Shown here in pieces: positions 55,783 to 64,000 of a DNA stretch of 64,000 bases. The notes beneath the pieces were generated by a model that was not told the origin of the DNA, made no database searches, and saw only the letters and a list, made by a program, of their open reading frames with translations. The position numbers and the translations under genes are program-made. How positions within the stretch are numbered: position 1 is the stretch's first letter; each line of letters opens with the position of its first letter. Origin of the DNA: WRAU01 sp964277385 (GTDB lineage Bacteria; Pseudomonadota; Alphaproteobacteria; WRAU01; Hepatincolaceae); contig OZ195520.1 in NCBI GenBank assembly GCA_964277385.1, forward strand, positions 496,001-560,000, given 5' to 3'.

Positions 55783-55873
55783 GTATATTATTATACAATT
55801 GGTAATTGATATTATTTGTAGTAAATATTTTATTACTTAGTTTAGATTTTAAAAACAAAGAGGTTAGTTTATT

Positions 55874-56269
55874 ATGGCTAGAGTAACAATTGAAAATTGT
55901 TTAAAAAAAGTTAATGGTCATTTTGATTTGGTATTACTTGCTGGAGAAAGAGCAAAACAAATTTCTTCTGGTAGAAAATCTGGTATTAATAAAAAGGGTA
56001 TAAAAACTCATGTAACTTCACTTAGAGAAATTGAAGAAGATGCAGTTTCTATAAATATATTAAGAGAAAATATCTCTGATAGAATAAATAATAATTCTAG
56101 TTACAATGAAGATCATGATGAGTCTGACGATTTAATTGAAGAATTGCAATCTTCTGAATTCATCTCTGGTGATGTAGAAGAAATTTCTGATTTGGAAGGT
56201 TTTTTATCATCAAATAAAGAAGAAGAAATTGATATTGATTTTGGTGATAACACTGAAGAAAAAAAATAA
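55874..56269 (+). CDS. rpoZ: RNA polymerase omega subunit
   Basis: Omega helps assemble RNA polymerase and takes part in binding (p)ppGpp. The 131-residue protein has the N-terminal family core MARVTIENCLKKVNGHFDLVLLAGERAKQI and the VTSLREIEEDAVSI segment. The acidic C-terminal extension (from about residue 70) is common in Alphaproteobacteria. It is followed by a strong terminator and then by the RSH gene, a typical pairing. Confidence 0.95.
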   Translation: MARVTIENCLKKVNGHFDLVLLAGERAKQISSGRKSGINKKGIKTHVTSLREIEEDAVSINILRENISDRINNNSSYNEDHDESDDLIEELQSSEFISGDVEEISDLEGFLSSNKEEEIDIDFGDNTEEKK

Positions 56270-56300
56270 TTATTTCTTATTTATTATTTAGTATTCAATA

Positions 56301-56338
56301 AAAAGGAACTTAGTAATTACTATTGGGTTCCTTTTTTT
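56301..56338 (+). terminator. Intrinsic terminator after rpoZ
   Basis: Arms AAAGGAAC and GTTCCTTT with a 17-base loop, followed by T run. It lies about 30 bases after the rpoZ stop, so the RSH gene should have its own promoter or read through. Confidence 0.85.
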
Positions 56339-56405
56339 ACAATTAGTAGTTGATTTAAACTAAAATATCTAGTTATAATATAATTTTCATTTTAGGGTGT
56401 TAGTT

Positions 56406-58517
56406 TTGAAATTAAATATTTTTTTAGATGAAATACAAAAATATAAAGAAGAATTAGATATAAATTTGATAAAAAATGCGTGCTTATTTGCGAATGAAGC
56501 TCATACAGGTCAGTTTAGACACTCTAGCAAAGCATATATTACACATCCATTGAGTGTTGCTTATAACTTATTAAGCTATTCTTTTGATACTAATATAATT
56601 TGTGCAGCAATATTACACGATGTAATAGAAGATACATCAATAACAGAAGAAATATTGAAAGAAAATTTTGGTGAAGATATAACTACATTAGTAGTAGGTG
56701 TTACCAAACTATCTAAATACAGTTTTTCTACAAAAGAAGAAGAAAAAGCAGAAAATTTAAGAAAATTTATTCTAGCCTTTATTAGTGATATTAGAGTTCT
56801 TATTATAAAAATATTTGATAGGTTAGATAATATCAAAACTCTAAAATATATACCAAAAATAGAAAAAAGAAAAAGGATAGCAAGAGAAACACTAGATATT
56901 TATGTTCCATTAGCTAAAAGGTTAGCACTTAATTCTATCAAAGATGAAATAGAAGACATTTGTTTTGAAGTTTTAGAACCAGAAATGAGATCTATAATTA
57001 TTGACAAAATAGAAAATCTTAAAAAATCTTCAAATAATTATATAGAAAAAGCAAAAAATTATATTATAGGGCAGTTAAATGAAAGTAAAGTAGAAACATT
57101 TACAATTATAAGTCGTGTTAAAGCTCCATATTCTGTATGGCGTAAAATGCAAAAAAAACGGTTATCTTTTGAAGATATAATGGATGTTATTGCTTTTAGA
57201 ATAATTGTAAAAGATATAGAAGATTGTTATACTACCCTTGGTATACTTCATATTAACTATAAGTCTATTTTTTCTAGATTTAAAGACTATATCTCTTATC
57301 CTAAATCTAATAATTATAAATCTTTGCATACTTGTGTTATGCTTGAGAATTTTAAAAAAGTAGAAGTTCAAATTAGAACAGCAGAAATGGATTATTTTGC
57401 AGAGCGGGGAATTTCATCACACTGGAATTATAAAAATCCAACCAAAACAAGCTATGATGTATCCCAGTATTCATGGTTGCAAGATTTATCTATTATAGTA
57501 CAATCAAAAGATTTACCTATTGATTACATATATGAATACTCTAAAATGCAATTATTTTCCGATGAAGTATTTGTTATTACACCTAATGAAGATATTATAT
57601 CGTTACAAAAAGGCTCATCAGCACTTGATTTTGCATACACGATACATTCAGAATTAGGTAATCAGTGTAAATCTGCAATCATTAATGGTCTTTATAAACC
57701 TTTATTTACAGAGCTAAAAAATGGAGATAAAGTAGAAGTTGTTATAGATAATGAACAAGAACCTAAAATATATTGGCTTTCTTTTGTCAAAACTCCCATT
57801 GCTAAAATTTCTATTAAAAAATATATAAATAAGAAATATAAAAAAGAGATAGCAACTCAAGCACTATCATTAATTGCTTACGGTTTTCAACAAGAAGACT
57901 TAAATTTTCATGTTGAATTAATGCCAAAAATTTTAGAAATATTAAAAATTAAATCAGAGCAAACTCTTTTTGATCAAATATTAGAAGGTAAAATATATAT
58001 ATCAACAATTATAAATGCTTTGTATCCAGATCTAAAAAGAAATACAAGAACAAGATATGATAATATTATAAGATCTGATGATTTTCAAACTGTATCAAGT
58101 TATTTAGGAGAATGTTGTAATCCAGCATACCAAGATCCTATTGTTGCGGTGTCTTTTCCTTCAGGACAAGTAGAGATACATAATAAATCTTGTAAAAGTT
58201 TATTTACACACTTAGAATCATTAAATAAATTCAATGTAAAATGGTCAGAAAAAAATAAATACCATTATAATGTAAGAATCAGTATTACTATAAAAGATGT
58301 TTGTGGTGCTTTATTAGGGGTTACAAAAATTATGTTTGATTTTAATGTATCAATTTTAGATATACAAACTAAAGATAATCCTACTTTTTTAAATAATGAG
58401 TACCGAATTATAACGGCATCAGTAACAACAAAAGATAAAAAACATATAGAAAATCTTATCGCAAAACTACAGCAATCACATTATGTTAAAGAAGCTAAAA
58501 GATTAATAGGAGCTTAA
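56406..58517 (+). CDS. Bifunctional-type (p)ppGpp synthetase/hydrolase (RSH, SpoT/Rel)
   Basis: Long RSH proteins make and break the alarmone (p)ppGpp. The ~703-residue protein has an HD hydrolase domain (HDVIEDT near residue 72), a synthetase domain (RVKAPYSVWRKM, DVIAFRIIVKD, RFKDYISYPK), a TGS domain from about 380 (VFVITPNEDIISLQKGSSALDFAY), and a C-terminal ACT-like domain. The synthetase motif normally read NGYxSLHT is here NNYKSLHT, with Gly replaced by Asn. The start is uncertain: TTG at 56406 follows AGGGTG at a good distance; GTG at 56397 is the other option. It leads pdxJ, acpS, lepB and rnc with very short spacers. Confidence 0.9.
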   Translation: MKLNIFLDEIQKYKEELDINLIKNACLFANEAHTGQFRHSSKAYITHPLSVAYNLLSYSFDTNIICAAILHDVIEDTSITEEILKENFGEDITTLVVGVTKLSKYSFSTKEEEKAENLRKFILAFISDIRVLIIKIFDRLDNIKTLKYIPKIEKRKRIARETLDIYVPLAKRLALNSIKDEIEDICFEVLEPEMRSIIIDKIENLKKSSNNYIEKAKNYIIGQLNESKVETFTIISRVKAPYSVWRKMQKKRLSFEDIMDVIAFRIIVKDIEDCYTTLGILHINYKSIFSRFKDYISYPKSNNYKSLHTCVMLENFKKVEVQIRTAEMDYFAERGISSHWNYKNPTKTSYDVSQYSWLQDLSIIVQSKDLPIDYIYEYSKMQLFSDEVFVITPNEDIISLQKGSSALDFAYTIHSELGNQCKSAIINGLYKPLFTELKNGDKVEVVIDNEQEPKIYWLSFVKTPIAKISIKKYINKKYKKEIATQALSLIAYGFQQEDLNFHVELMPKILEILKIKSEQTLFDQILEGKIYISTIINALYPDLKRNTRTRYDNIIRSDDFQTVSSYLGECCNPAYQDPIVAVSFPSGQVEIHNKSCKSLFTHLESLNKFNVKWSEKNKYHYNVRISITIKDVCGALLGVTKIMFDFNVSILDIQTKDNPTFLNNEYRIITASVTTKDKKHIENLIAKLQQSHYVKEAKRLIGA

Positions 58518-58520
58518 TAT

Positions 58521-59240
58521 ATGAAAAGAGTTTTAGGTTTTAATGTAGATCATATAGCAACACTAAGAAATGCTAGAGATGAAGGGTATCCTAATTTAAT
58601 AGATTTAGCTAAAAAATCTATTTCTTATGGTGCAAACCAAATCACAGCCCACCTGAGAGAAGATAGAAGGCATATAAGAGATGATGATATCATCAATTTA
58701 AAAAAATATGTCAATGCTCCTCTTAATATGGAAATGGCAGTAACCGAAGAAATGATTGAAATTGCTACAAAAAAAGTTTTACCGTATTCTGTTTGCTTAG
58801 TTCCTGAAAAAAGAAATGAAATTACTACAGAAGGTGGCTTAAATCTTATTACTATTTATAACAAATTAGAAAAAACTATCAAAGAATTTCATAAGTGTAA
58901 TATAAAAGTTTCATTATTTATAGATGCAACAGATGATCAAATACAATGTGCAATAAATTTAAAGCCAGATTCAATAGAAATTAATACAGGAACTTATTGT
59001 AATTTAGATTCATCATTACAATTAGAAGAATCTTTAAAAATAAAGCGATATGTTGAAAAAGTACATAACTACAATATATTTGTAAATGCAGGACATGGTT
59101 TAAACCTAGATAACATAAAAAATATTGCAGATATTGATGAAATAGTAGAATTTAACATCGGACACTTTATTATCTCAAGAGCTGTTGATGTTGGATTACA
59201 AAAATCTATACAAGATGTTCTGAGTTCTATTAAAAGATAA
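58521..59240 (+). CDS. pdxJ: Pyridoxine 5'-phosphate synthase
   Basis: PdxJ makes pyridoxine 5'-phosphate, giving the PLP used by GlyA. The 239-residue protein has the family N-terminus GFNVDHIATLRNARDEGYPN, the segment ITAHLREDRRHIRDDDI near 40-55, NMEMAVTEEM, LVPEKRNEITTEGG, ELNTG-like EINTGTYC and the C-terminal VNAGHGLN with EFNIGHFIISRAV. It starts three bases after the RSH stop. Other genes of B6 synthesis are not in the window. Confidence 0.97.
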   Translation: MKRVLGFNVDHIATLRNARDEGYPNLIDLAKKSISYGANQITAHLREDRRHIRDDDIINLKKYVNAPLNMEMAVTEEMIEIATKKVLPYSVCLVPEKRNEITTEGGLNLITIYNKLEKTIKEFHKCNIKVSLFIDATDDQIQCAINLKPDSIEINTGTYCNLDSSLQLEESLKIKRYVEKVHNYNIFVNAGHGLNLDNIKNIADIDEIVEFNIGHFIISRAVDVGLQKSIQDVLSSIKR

Positions 59241-59261
59241 TTAAATATGAAAATATAAAAT

Positions 59262-59666
59262 ATGAAAATATATAATGGAATAGATATTTGCTCTATTGAA
59301 AGAATTGCTAAAACTTATGAAAAATTTAGTGAGAAATTTATTAATAAAATTTTTACAAATGAGGAAATTATGAATGCTAAGAAAAAAAATGGTGAATATA
59401 AAATAAACTATCTAGCAAAAAGATTCGCAGGCAAAGAAGCTTTTTCTAAAGCAATAGGAGAAGGAATTGGAAATATTGCTTTTAAAGATATATCTATCAC
59501 TAAAAACTCTAGCGGAACCCCTATAATTACTTTAAGTAAAGTCGCTATTTCATATTTACTAAACAATAAAAATTGGTTAGAATATGATATATGTGTATCC
59601 CTAAGTGATGATAAAGGAATGGCTATCGCCTCTGTTGTTATTTTACTTAAGAAAACAAAAAGATAA
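59262..59666 (+). CDS. acpS: Holo-ACP synthase
   Basis: AcpS attaches phosphopantetheine to acyl carrier protein, needed for fatty acid synthesis. The 134-residue protein has the metal-binding start YNGIDICSIERI (Asp near residue 8) and the AKRFAGKEAFSKAIGEGI motif near 55 with the second acid. Length is typical. It lies in the usual pdxJ-acpS-lepB-rnc order. Confidence 0.95.
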   Translation: MKIYNGIDICSIERIAKTYEKFSEKFINKIFTNEEIMNAKKKNGEYKINYLAKRFAGKEAFSKAIGEGIGNIAFKDISITKNSSGTPIITLSKVAISYLLNNKNWLEYDICVSLSDDKGMAIASVVILLKKTKR

Positions 59667-59681
59667 ATTAGATGATAAATC

Positions 59682-60443
59682 ATGAAATTAAACATATTCT
59701 ATAAAAAAAATAAAGAAAAAATTAATAAAACAAAAAAAGAAAAATTAATAGATAATATAAAATCAATACTTATTGCTTTAATTATTGCTCTTATTATAAG
59801 AAGTTTTTTTGTGCAAGCCTTTTATATTCCTAGTGGCTCTATGAAGCCAAATTTACTAGAGGGAGATTATGTTTTTGTAACAAAATATAATTATGGATAT
59901 TCTAAACATAGTTTACCATTTAGTGTTCCTTTAATTCCTGATAGCAGAGTATTTTATACAGAACCAAGTAGGGGCGATGTTGTAGTTTTTAAATATCCGG
60001 GTGATAATTCTACTGATTATGTTAAAAGACTAATAGGATTACCTGGTGATAAAATTCAAGTTGTTAATTCTGTTGTTTTCATAAATGATATTCCTTTGAA
60101 AAGAGAATACATAAGAACAGAAATCATTAATGGTATTCCTTTTAATATTTATCGTGAATATATGCATAATAAATCTTATATAATATGGCAAATTAAAGGA
60201 TATTATAGTTATGAAAGCCACTTTTTTGGTCCTATAATTCTTAAAGAAAATGAATTTTTCATGATGGGAGATAATAGAGATATGTCTAAAGATAGTAGAT
60301 TTAATGAAGTTGGAGCTATCCCTCGTGTTAATTTAGTTGGTAGGGGTGGTATGATTTTCTTTTCTATAAATGGTAGCTTTATAGAAGTTTGGAAATGGTT
60401 TACAGAAATTAGATTTAATAGAATATTTAAAATAATAAGATAA
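59682..60443 (+). CDS. lepB: Signal peptidase I
   Basis: LepB cuts signal peptides from exported proteins. The 253-residue protein has an N-terminal membrane helix (ILIALIIALIIRSFFVQAF), the catalytic Ser in PSGSMKPNLLEGD near residue 50, the catalytic Lys in DYVKRLIGLPGD near 114, and the late box GDNRDMSKDSR. All active-site residues are present. A lysine-rich tail of about 25 residues precedes the membrane helix. The next gene, rnc, follows after four bases. Confidence 0.97.
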   Translation: MKLNIFYKKNKEKINKTKKEKLIDNIKSILIALIIALIIRSFFVQAFYIPSGSMKPNLLEGDYVFVTKYNYGYSKHSLPFSVPLIPDSRVFYTEPSRGDVVVFKYPGDNSTDYVKRLIGLPGDKIQVVNSVVFINDIPLKREYIRTEIINGIPFNIYREYMHNKSYIIWQIKGYYSYESHFFGPIILKENEFFMMGDNRDMSKDSRFNEVGAIPRVNLVGRGGMIFFSINGSFIEVWKWFTEIRFNRIFKIIR

Positions 60444-60447
60444 AATA

Positions 60448-61119
60448 ATGTTAAAAAATTTAGAAGTTAAATTAGGATACAAGTTTAATAATATTAAAAA
60501 TTTAGAAAAGGCTTTGATTCATAGTAGCTATAATAAATCTAATACTATGAATAACGAAAGATTAGAATTTTTAGGAGATAAAATACTTGGTTTTGTCATA
60601 GCAGATATTATTTACAGCTTATATCCTAAAAATAATGAAGGATTTTTATCTAAAGCATTATCTTATTTTACATCAAGTGAAGTTTTATTTGAGATAGGAA
60701 CTAATCTAAACACATACGAACATATAAAACATTACGCGGATAAAGAAGATAGTGTAATATCTGACAGTGTAGAAGCAATTATTGCATCTATTTATCTTGA
60801 TTCGCAAGATATATCCAAAGTTAAAAGGTTTATAAAAAATCATTGGGATATCTTTATTAAAAACTATAATGAAGAAAAAACTTATAACCTATTTAATCCT
60901 AAATCTGTATTGCAAAACTGGGCTCAAAAAAATAAACTTGAAATTCCTAAATATTTGGATGTATCAAAAGAAGGTGATGATCATAATCCTATATTTGGTG
61001 TCCGTTTAGAAGTGCAAGGATTTCAATCTGAAATAGGTTTTGGTAAAAATAAAAAGGTAGCTCAAAAGGAAGTAGCAAAAAAATTTATTGAGATTCATAA
61101 AAATCTAATAATAAAATAA
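60448..61119 (+). CDS. rnc: Ribonuclease III
   Basis: RNase III cuts double-stranded RNA, including rRNA precursors; it also processes crRNA in type II CRISPR systems, which is no longer relevant here. The 223-residue protein has the signature NERLEFLGDKILGFVIAD near residues 35-50, the second metal site DSVEAIIASIYLD near 112, and a C-terminal double-stranded RNA-binding domain (NPKSVLQNWAQKN to QKEVAKKFIEIH). The lepB-rnc order is typical. Confidence 0.96.
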   Translation: MLKNLEVKLGYKFNNIKNLEKALIHSSYNKSNTMNNERLEFLGDKILGFVIADIIYSLYPKNNEGFLSKALSYFTSSEVLFEIGTNLNTYEHIKHYADKEDSVISDSVEAIIASIYLDSQDISKVKRFIKNHWDIFIKNYNEEKTYNLFNPKSVLQNWAQKNKLEIPKYLDVSKEGDDHNPIFGVRLEVQGFQSEIGFGKNKKVAQKEVAKKFIEIHKNLIIK

Positions 61120-61240
61120 TTATATAGCTTATAAGGAGCAGAAAAGGCAATTAAAACAACTATATAAAAAAAGATTTAATAATTCTTATTTTATATATAA
61201 TTATCTGAATTAATAATATAATAATAATAGTTGGTAGGTA

Positions 61241-61618
61241 ATGTTAGTTTTTAGAAATTTGGAAAAAGATAATTATTCAATAGGTGAAACCTCAAAAATA
61301 CTAGGGATAGAACAACACGTTGTTAGATTTTGGTCTAATACTTTTTGTGATCATATAAAACCTATAAGAAAAGCAGGTGAAAGAAGATATTATCGCAAAC
61401 AAGATATTGAAAATCTATTTAGAATCAAAGATATGGTTTATAATCAAAAATATTCCTTAGGTGGTGTAAAAATTGTTTTACAAAATACAACTGTTAAAGA
61501 AAATCCTATAGAATATAAAAATTCAAATCATGATCAAAGAAATAAAGAAAAAATTGATAAAATTTATTCCGAAATATTGTCTATAAAGGCTACTATAGAA
61601 TTTTTTTTAGCTAATTAG
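61241..61618 (+). CDS. MerR-family transcriptional regulator
   Basis: The 125-residue protein has a MerR-type winged helix: YSIGETSKILGIEQHVVRFWS (helix-turn-helix), then IRKAGERRYYRKQDIENLFRIKDM, and a short C-terminal helix instead of a ligand domain. Such short MerR-like proteins are found beside plsX-fabH-ihfA in many Alphaproteobacteria; here the gene has moved to the end of the rnc block. It starts about 120 bases after rnc. No cysteine-rich metal-binding tail is present, so the signal it reads is unknown. Confidence 0.8.
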   Translation: MLVFRNLEKDNYSIGETSKILGIEQHVVRFWSNTFCDHIKPIRKAGERRYYRKQDIENLFRIKDMVYNQKYSLGGVKIVLQNTTVKENPIEYKNSNHDQRNKEKIDKIYSEILSIKATIEFFLAN

Positions 61619-61828
61619 TTAATTAAAAATGCTAATTACATACAAATAAATCTGCACTATTTTAAACTAACAAAATAAAAAATTTTAGATTGTTATAATT
61701 ATTTAAAATTGCTAAGTTTGTAATTGCAAAATTTCTATATAATGTTAATATGTAAACTTTGATATAATATATATCAGAAAAAAATATATATGTACTATTT
61801 TTAATAGTATATGATTAGAATAAAAATT

Positions 61829-61850
61829 TGCAAAACAACCCAATTTTTTA
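61829..61850. repeat. Intergenic motif, copy 2
   Basis: TGCAAAACAACCCAA followed by a T run; near copy of 9286-9312. Confidence 0.35.
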
Positions 61851-61925
61851 AACACTTTTAGTAAAATTAAATCTAATTCAAGATAATTAAATTAATTTAA
61901 ATTACAAATAATTTTAATTGATAGG

Positions 61926-61963
61926 ATATAAAAGAGAGATAAAATCATAAAACCTTATCTCTC
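61926..61963 (-). terminator. Terminator after ppiD
   Basis: On the minus strand nine-base arms GAGAGATAA and TTATCTCTC are followed by a short T-rich tail. It lies about 27 bases after the ppiD stop. Confidence 0.65.
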
Positions 61964-61989
61964 AAAATATTTCTATATACTAGATTAAA

Positions 61990-63873
61990 CTAATCATTTG
62001 GATTTTTTGGTGCTAATTTATTCATAATAGCTTTCTCATTTATTTTTATTTTATACTTTTTACTGATTATAGTAGCATATCTTTCAAAAAATGATTGAGT
62101 GTAACTATCAGATACATAATTAGCAAAGTTTACTACTTCCTGATTTCTAATACCTTTATTTTCATATTGTATATCTTTGTTTTTAATATTTTCCACAATA
62201 GCAACAATTTTATTTCTATCTTTTAATGTACCAGCAACAGGGGAATTTTTTTCTGAAGTAAAAATAGCATCAGTTGTTTCAGCAGAAAAAGGTAAGCTTT
62301 TTGTAGCCATTGTTCCTTTAAAGGTTTTTAAAGAATAACCAAAACTAGCAATACTTTTACCAGCAACTATTTGAGCTATAATACTAGATTCTAATTCATT
62401 GCTTTTTTCTTCTAACTTTTTATTTTTCCATAACAATAATAAATCAGGTTTTACTTCTTTAACTGTTTTAAGAATAGATGGAATAATTTTATCTAAATGA
62501 ATAATATATAAATCACCATTTCCATCCTCCATTAAACCAGAATTTGTAGATTCTTCTAACATTGTAATTTGCTTAAAAATTTCCTCAGATATTTTTTTAT
62601 TATAGATATTTTCTTCATTTAAGTTAGAAAATTTATGATATACAGCCCCAGTTTTAGTTGCAATTTCTTTTAAAGCTAATTCTTGATTAATTAAATTATT
62701 AATTTCACTTCTTTTTTCTTCTAAAATATCTGATCTTTTAGTGTTTAATAATTCTTCTTTAACAAAATTTTTAACTTCAGAAAAAGGTTTAATTCCTTGA
62801 GGAGAAATTTTTATAACCTTAAAAACGTGCCATCCAATAGGGGATTGAGCAGGTTTGTTAATTTCATTTAATTTAGCATGAAAAATAGATCTTGCAAAAT
62901 CTTCTGGTAATGAAGAAAAATCAATATTTTCAATATTAGAAAACTCTTCATCTATTTTTTTACCAGCTTTTAAGTCTTTAAATGCTTTTTCGGCCTGTTC
63001 TTTAGTTTCAAAACTTATTTGAGAAATAGTTCTTAATTCTGGAGTTAAATAAGAATTTTTAGTTTGTTCATAATGTTGCCTAACTTCTGCTTCTTTAACA
63101 ATAACTTTTGTTATTAAATTATTAATATTTAAGGTTAAATACTCACCATTTCTTGATTCTAAGGTTGTAAATACCGATTTATTTTCATCCCTAAGTTGCA
63201 ATAAATCATCATCTGTTGGTTTTGGTAAAGAGGCCTTTGATATTTGTGAGTTAATATCAATATATTTAACAGTTCTTTCTTGAGATAAAGATAATAAATC
63301 TAAATAAGCAACGAATAAAGGCTCACTTATTAATGGGAAAATAGGTTCTAAAAGCTGATCTTTAAGAATATTATCAGTTATATTTGTCATAAATACTTTT
63401 TCAGATCCAAAAATAGTAGCAACACGAGTTCTAAATTCATCAGCATTAAATGAACCATCTTCTTTTTTAAATGTAGGAATTTCAGAAATTAAATTTAACA
63501 ATAAATTTTTATCAACAGATAAATTTATTCTTTCAGCCTCATTAGCAAATAATAAAACATTAATGTGTTGAGATATTGTATTGTTTAAAAATTGCATTAG
63601 CATATATGGATTCTGTTGAATATAATAGTAGTTTTTTTCAACAAAAGAGGAGTATTCACCGAGTATTATATTGGAAACAGTGTATTTATTTCCAACTCTT
63701 ACCCATTTGTTATCCTCAGCACCGCCTGAAAATAAATCATTACTAATTACCCAAGGAATTAAACTTAATGAGATTAAAATAACTATAACAAAAACACCTA
63801 TTTGTTTTAAAGAAATTTTTTTTAGTTTGTTACTTCCTTTTTGCTTAATAGTGCTTGTACTTTCTTTTTTCAT
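61990..63873 (-). CDS. ppiD: Periplasmic chaperone / peptidyl-prolyl isomerase PpiD-like (SurA_N)
   Basis: PpiD is anchored in the inner membrane and helps newly exported proteins fold. The 627-residue protein has a basic tail, a membrane helix near residues 25-45, a long SurA-N-type chaperone part (FNADEFRTRVATIF near 130), and a parvulin PPIase domain near 270-365 (RTISQISFETKEQAEKAF, then SPIGWHVFKVIKISPQG). The C-terminal half is helical. The parvulin core is shortened compared with active enzymes, so it may act only as a chaperone. It would serve the barrel proteins and other exported proteins of this genome. Confidence 0.9.
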   Translation of the reverse strand: MKKESTSTIKQKGSNKLKKISLKQIGVFVIVILISLSLIPWVISNDLFSGGAEDNKWVRVGNKYTVSNIILGEYSSFVEKNYYYIQQNPYMLMQFLNNTISQHINVLLFANEAERINLSVDKNLLLNLISEIPTFKKEDGSFNADEFRTRVATIFGSEKVFMTNITDNILKDQLLEPIFPLISEPLFVAYLDLLSLSQERTVKYIDINSQISKASLPKPTDDDLLQLRDENKSVFTTLESRNGEYLTLNINNLITKVIVKEAEVRQHYEQTKNSYLTPELRTISQISFETKEQAEKAFKDLKAGKKIDEEFSNIENIDFSSLPEDFARSIFHAKLNEINKPAQSPIGWHVFKVIKISPQGIKPFSEVKNFVKEELLNTKRSDILEEKRSEINNLINQELALKEIATKTGAVYHKFSNLNEENIYNKKISEEIFKQITMLEESTNSGLMEDGNGDLYIIHLDKIIPSILKTVKEVKPDLLLLWKNKKLEEKSNELESSIIAQIVAGKSIASFGYSLKTFKGTMATKSLPFSAETTDAIFTSEKNSPVAGTLKDRNKIVAIVENIKNKDIQYENKGIRNQEVVNFANYVSDSYTQSFFERYATIISKKYKIKINEKAIMNKLAPKNPND

Positions 63874-64000
63874 CTTTTTCCTACTTTTTTAATTTTGCAT
63901 TTTGCAAACTGCAATTTTACACCATAAACAATATCATATAAATGATTTTATAAAAAATCAATTGATAAAATAATCATAACAGAATTAATTGCAATATTTA

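Larger units (their letters stand above)
61619..61989. other. Gap between the MerR gene and ppiD
   Basis: This 371-base AT-rich gap has no gene. It contains copy 2 of the intergenic motif (61829-61850) and a hairpin near the end of ppiD. Confidence 0.45.

Overview
The window is a very AT-rich stretch of a bacterial chromosome that reads with the standard bacterial code. It most likely belongs to a host-associated, genome-reduced alphaproteobacterium. The clues are several gene orders and domain arrangements typical of that class: rpiB-glyA, eno-ftsB-pdhA-pdhB-pdhC with a lipoyl domain on PdhB, lipA followed by a Coq10/RatA-like gene, and the block rpoZ, RSH, pdxJ, acpS, lepB, rnc. Low GC, long gene-poor gaps and many pseudogenes broken by poly-A/T indels or by TAA where a glutamine codon would fit suggest ongoing reductive decay. 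Rickettsiales-, Holosporales- or Hepatincola-like affiliation is possible but cannot be settled from this window. No rRNA, tRNA or intact mobile element was recognised.

Layout. 0-7.4 kb: end of rpiB, glyA, thiL, bamE, then yceD, an unusual adenosylhomocysteinase-like gene, rpmF, plsX and fabH (fatty acid/phospholipid start). 7.5-9.2 kb: a broken phosphoethanolamine-transferase-like gene. 9.6-18.5 kb: glmS, an unknown membrane-anchored protein, trmFO/ubiX, purA and a sodium:amino-acid symporter. 18.6-20.7 kb: an orphan, heavily broken type II Cas9 gene with RuvC-I, bridge helix, RuvC-II and HNH still readable and the 3' end missing. 20.9-22.8 kb: accC and accB. 23-26.5 kb: a lipoprotein and two related outer-membrane beta-barrel proteins that flank an unannotated remnant of phage tail genes X and D. 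26.7-29.4 kb: an unknown exported protein, an isoprenylcysteine-methyltransferase-like protein and a 1.4 kb gene-poor gap with one candidate small RNA.

29.4-37.5 kb: arginase-family enzyme, TonB-dependent receptor, MATE/Wzx-like exporter, then a methionine ABC importer (metN, metI and two metQ-like genes) preceded by a consensus promoter, a full SAM-I riboswitch and an intrinsic terminator. 37.7-47.6 kb: eno, two tandem GyrI-like proteins, a tiny membrane protein, ftsB, a GT2-GtrA fusion, and the complete pyruvate dehydrogenase set (pdhA, pdhB, pdhC, lpdA); the lipoyl-domain DNA of pdhB and pdhC is nearly identical. 47.6-50.3 kb: a decaying stretch with an unknown protein, a porin-like relic, an IS1595-like relic and a frameshifted CxxC mini-protein. 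50.4-64 kb: lipA, coq10-like, a decayed and an intact polysialyltransferase-like gene, pgpA, smpB, a broken lipoprotein, rpoZ, a long RSH (p)ppGpp gene with an altered synthetase motif, pdxJ, acpS, lepB, rnc, a MerR regulator and ppiD.

Together the intact genes give a picture of a cell that imports amino acids (methionine, alanine/glycine type), burns pyruvate through PDH, makes its own fatty acids, phospholipids and amino-sugars, and decorates its surface, while defence, phage and several surface genes are being lost.
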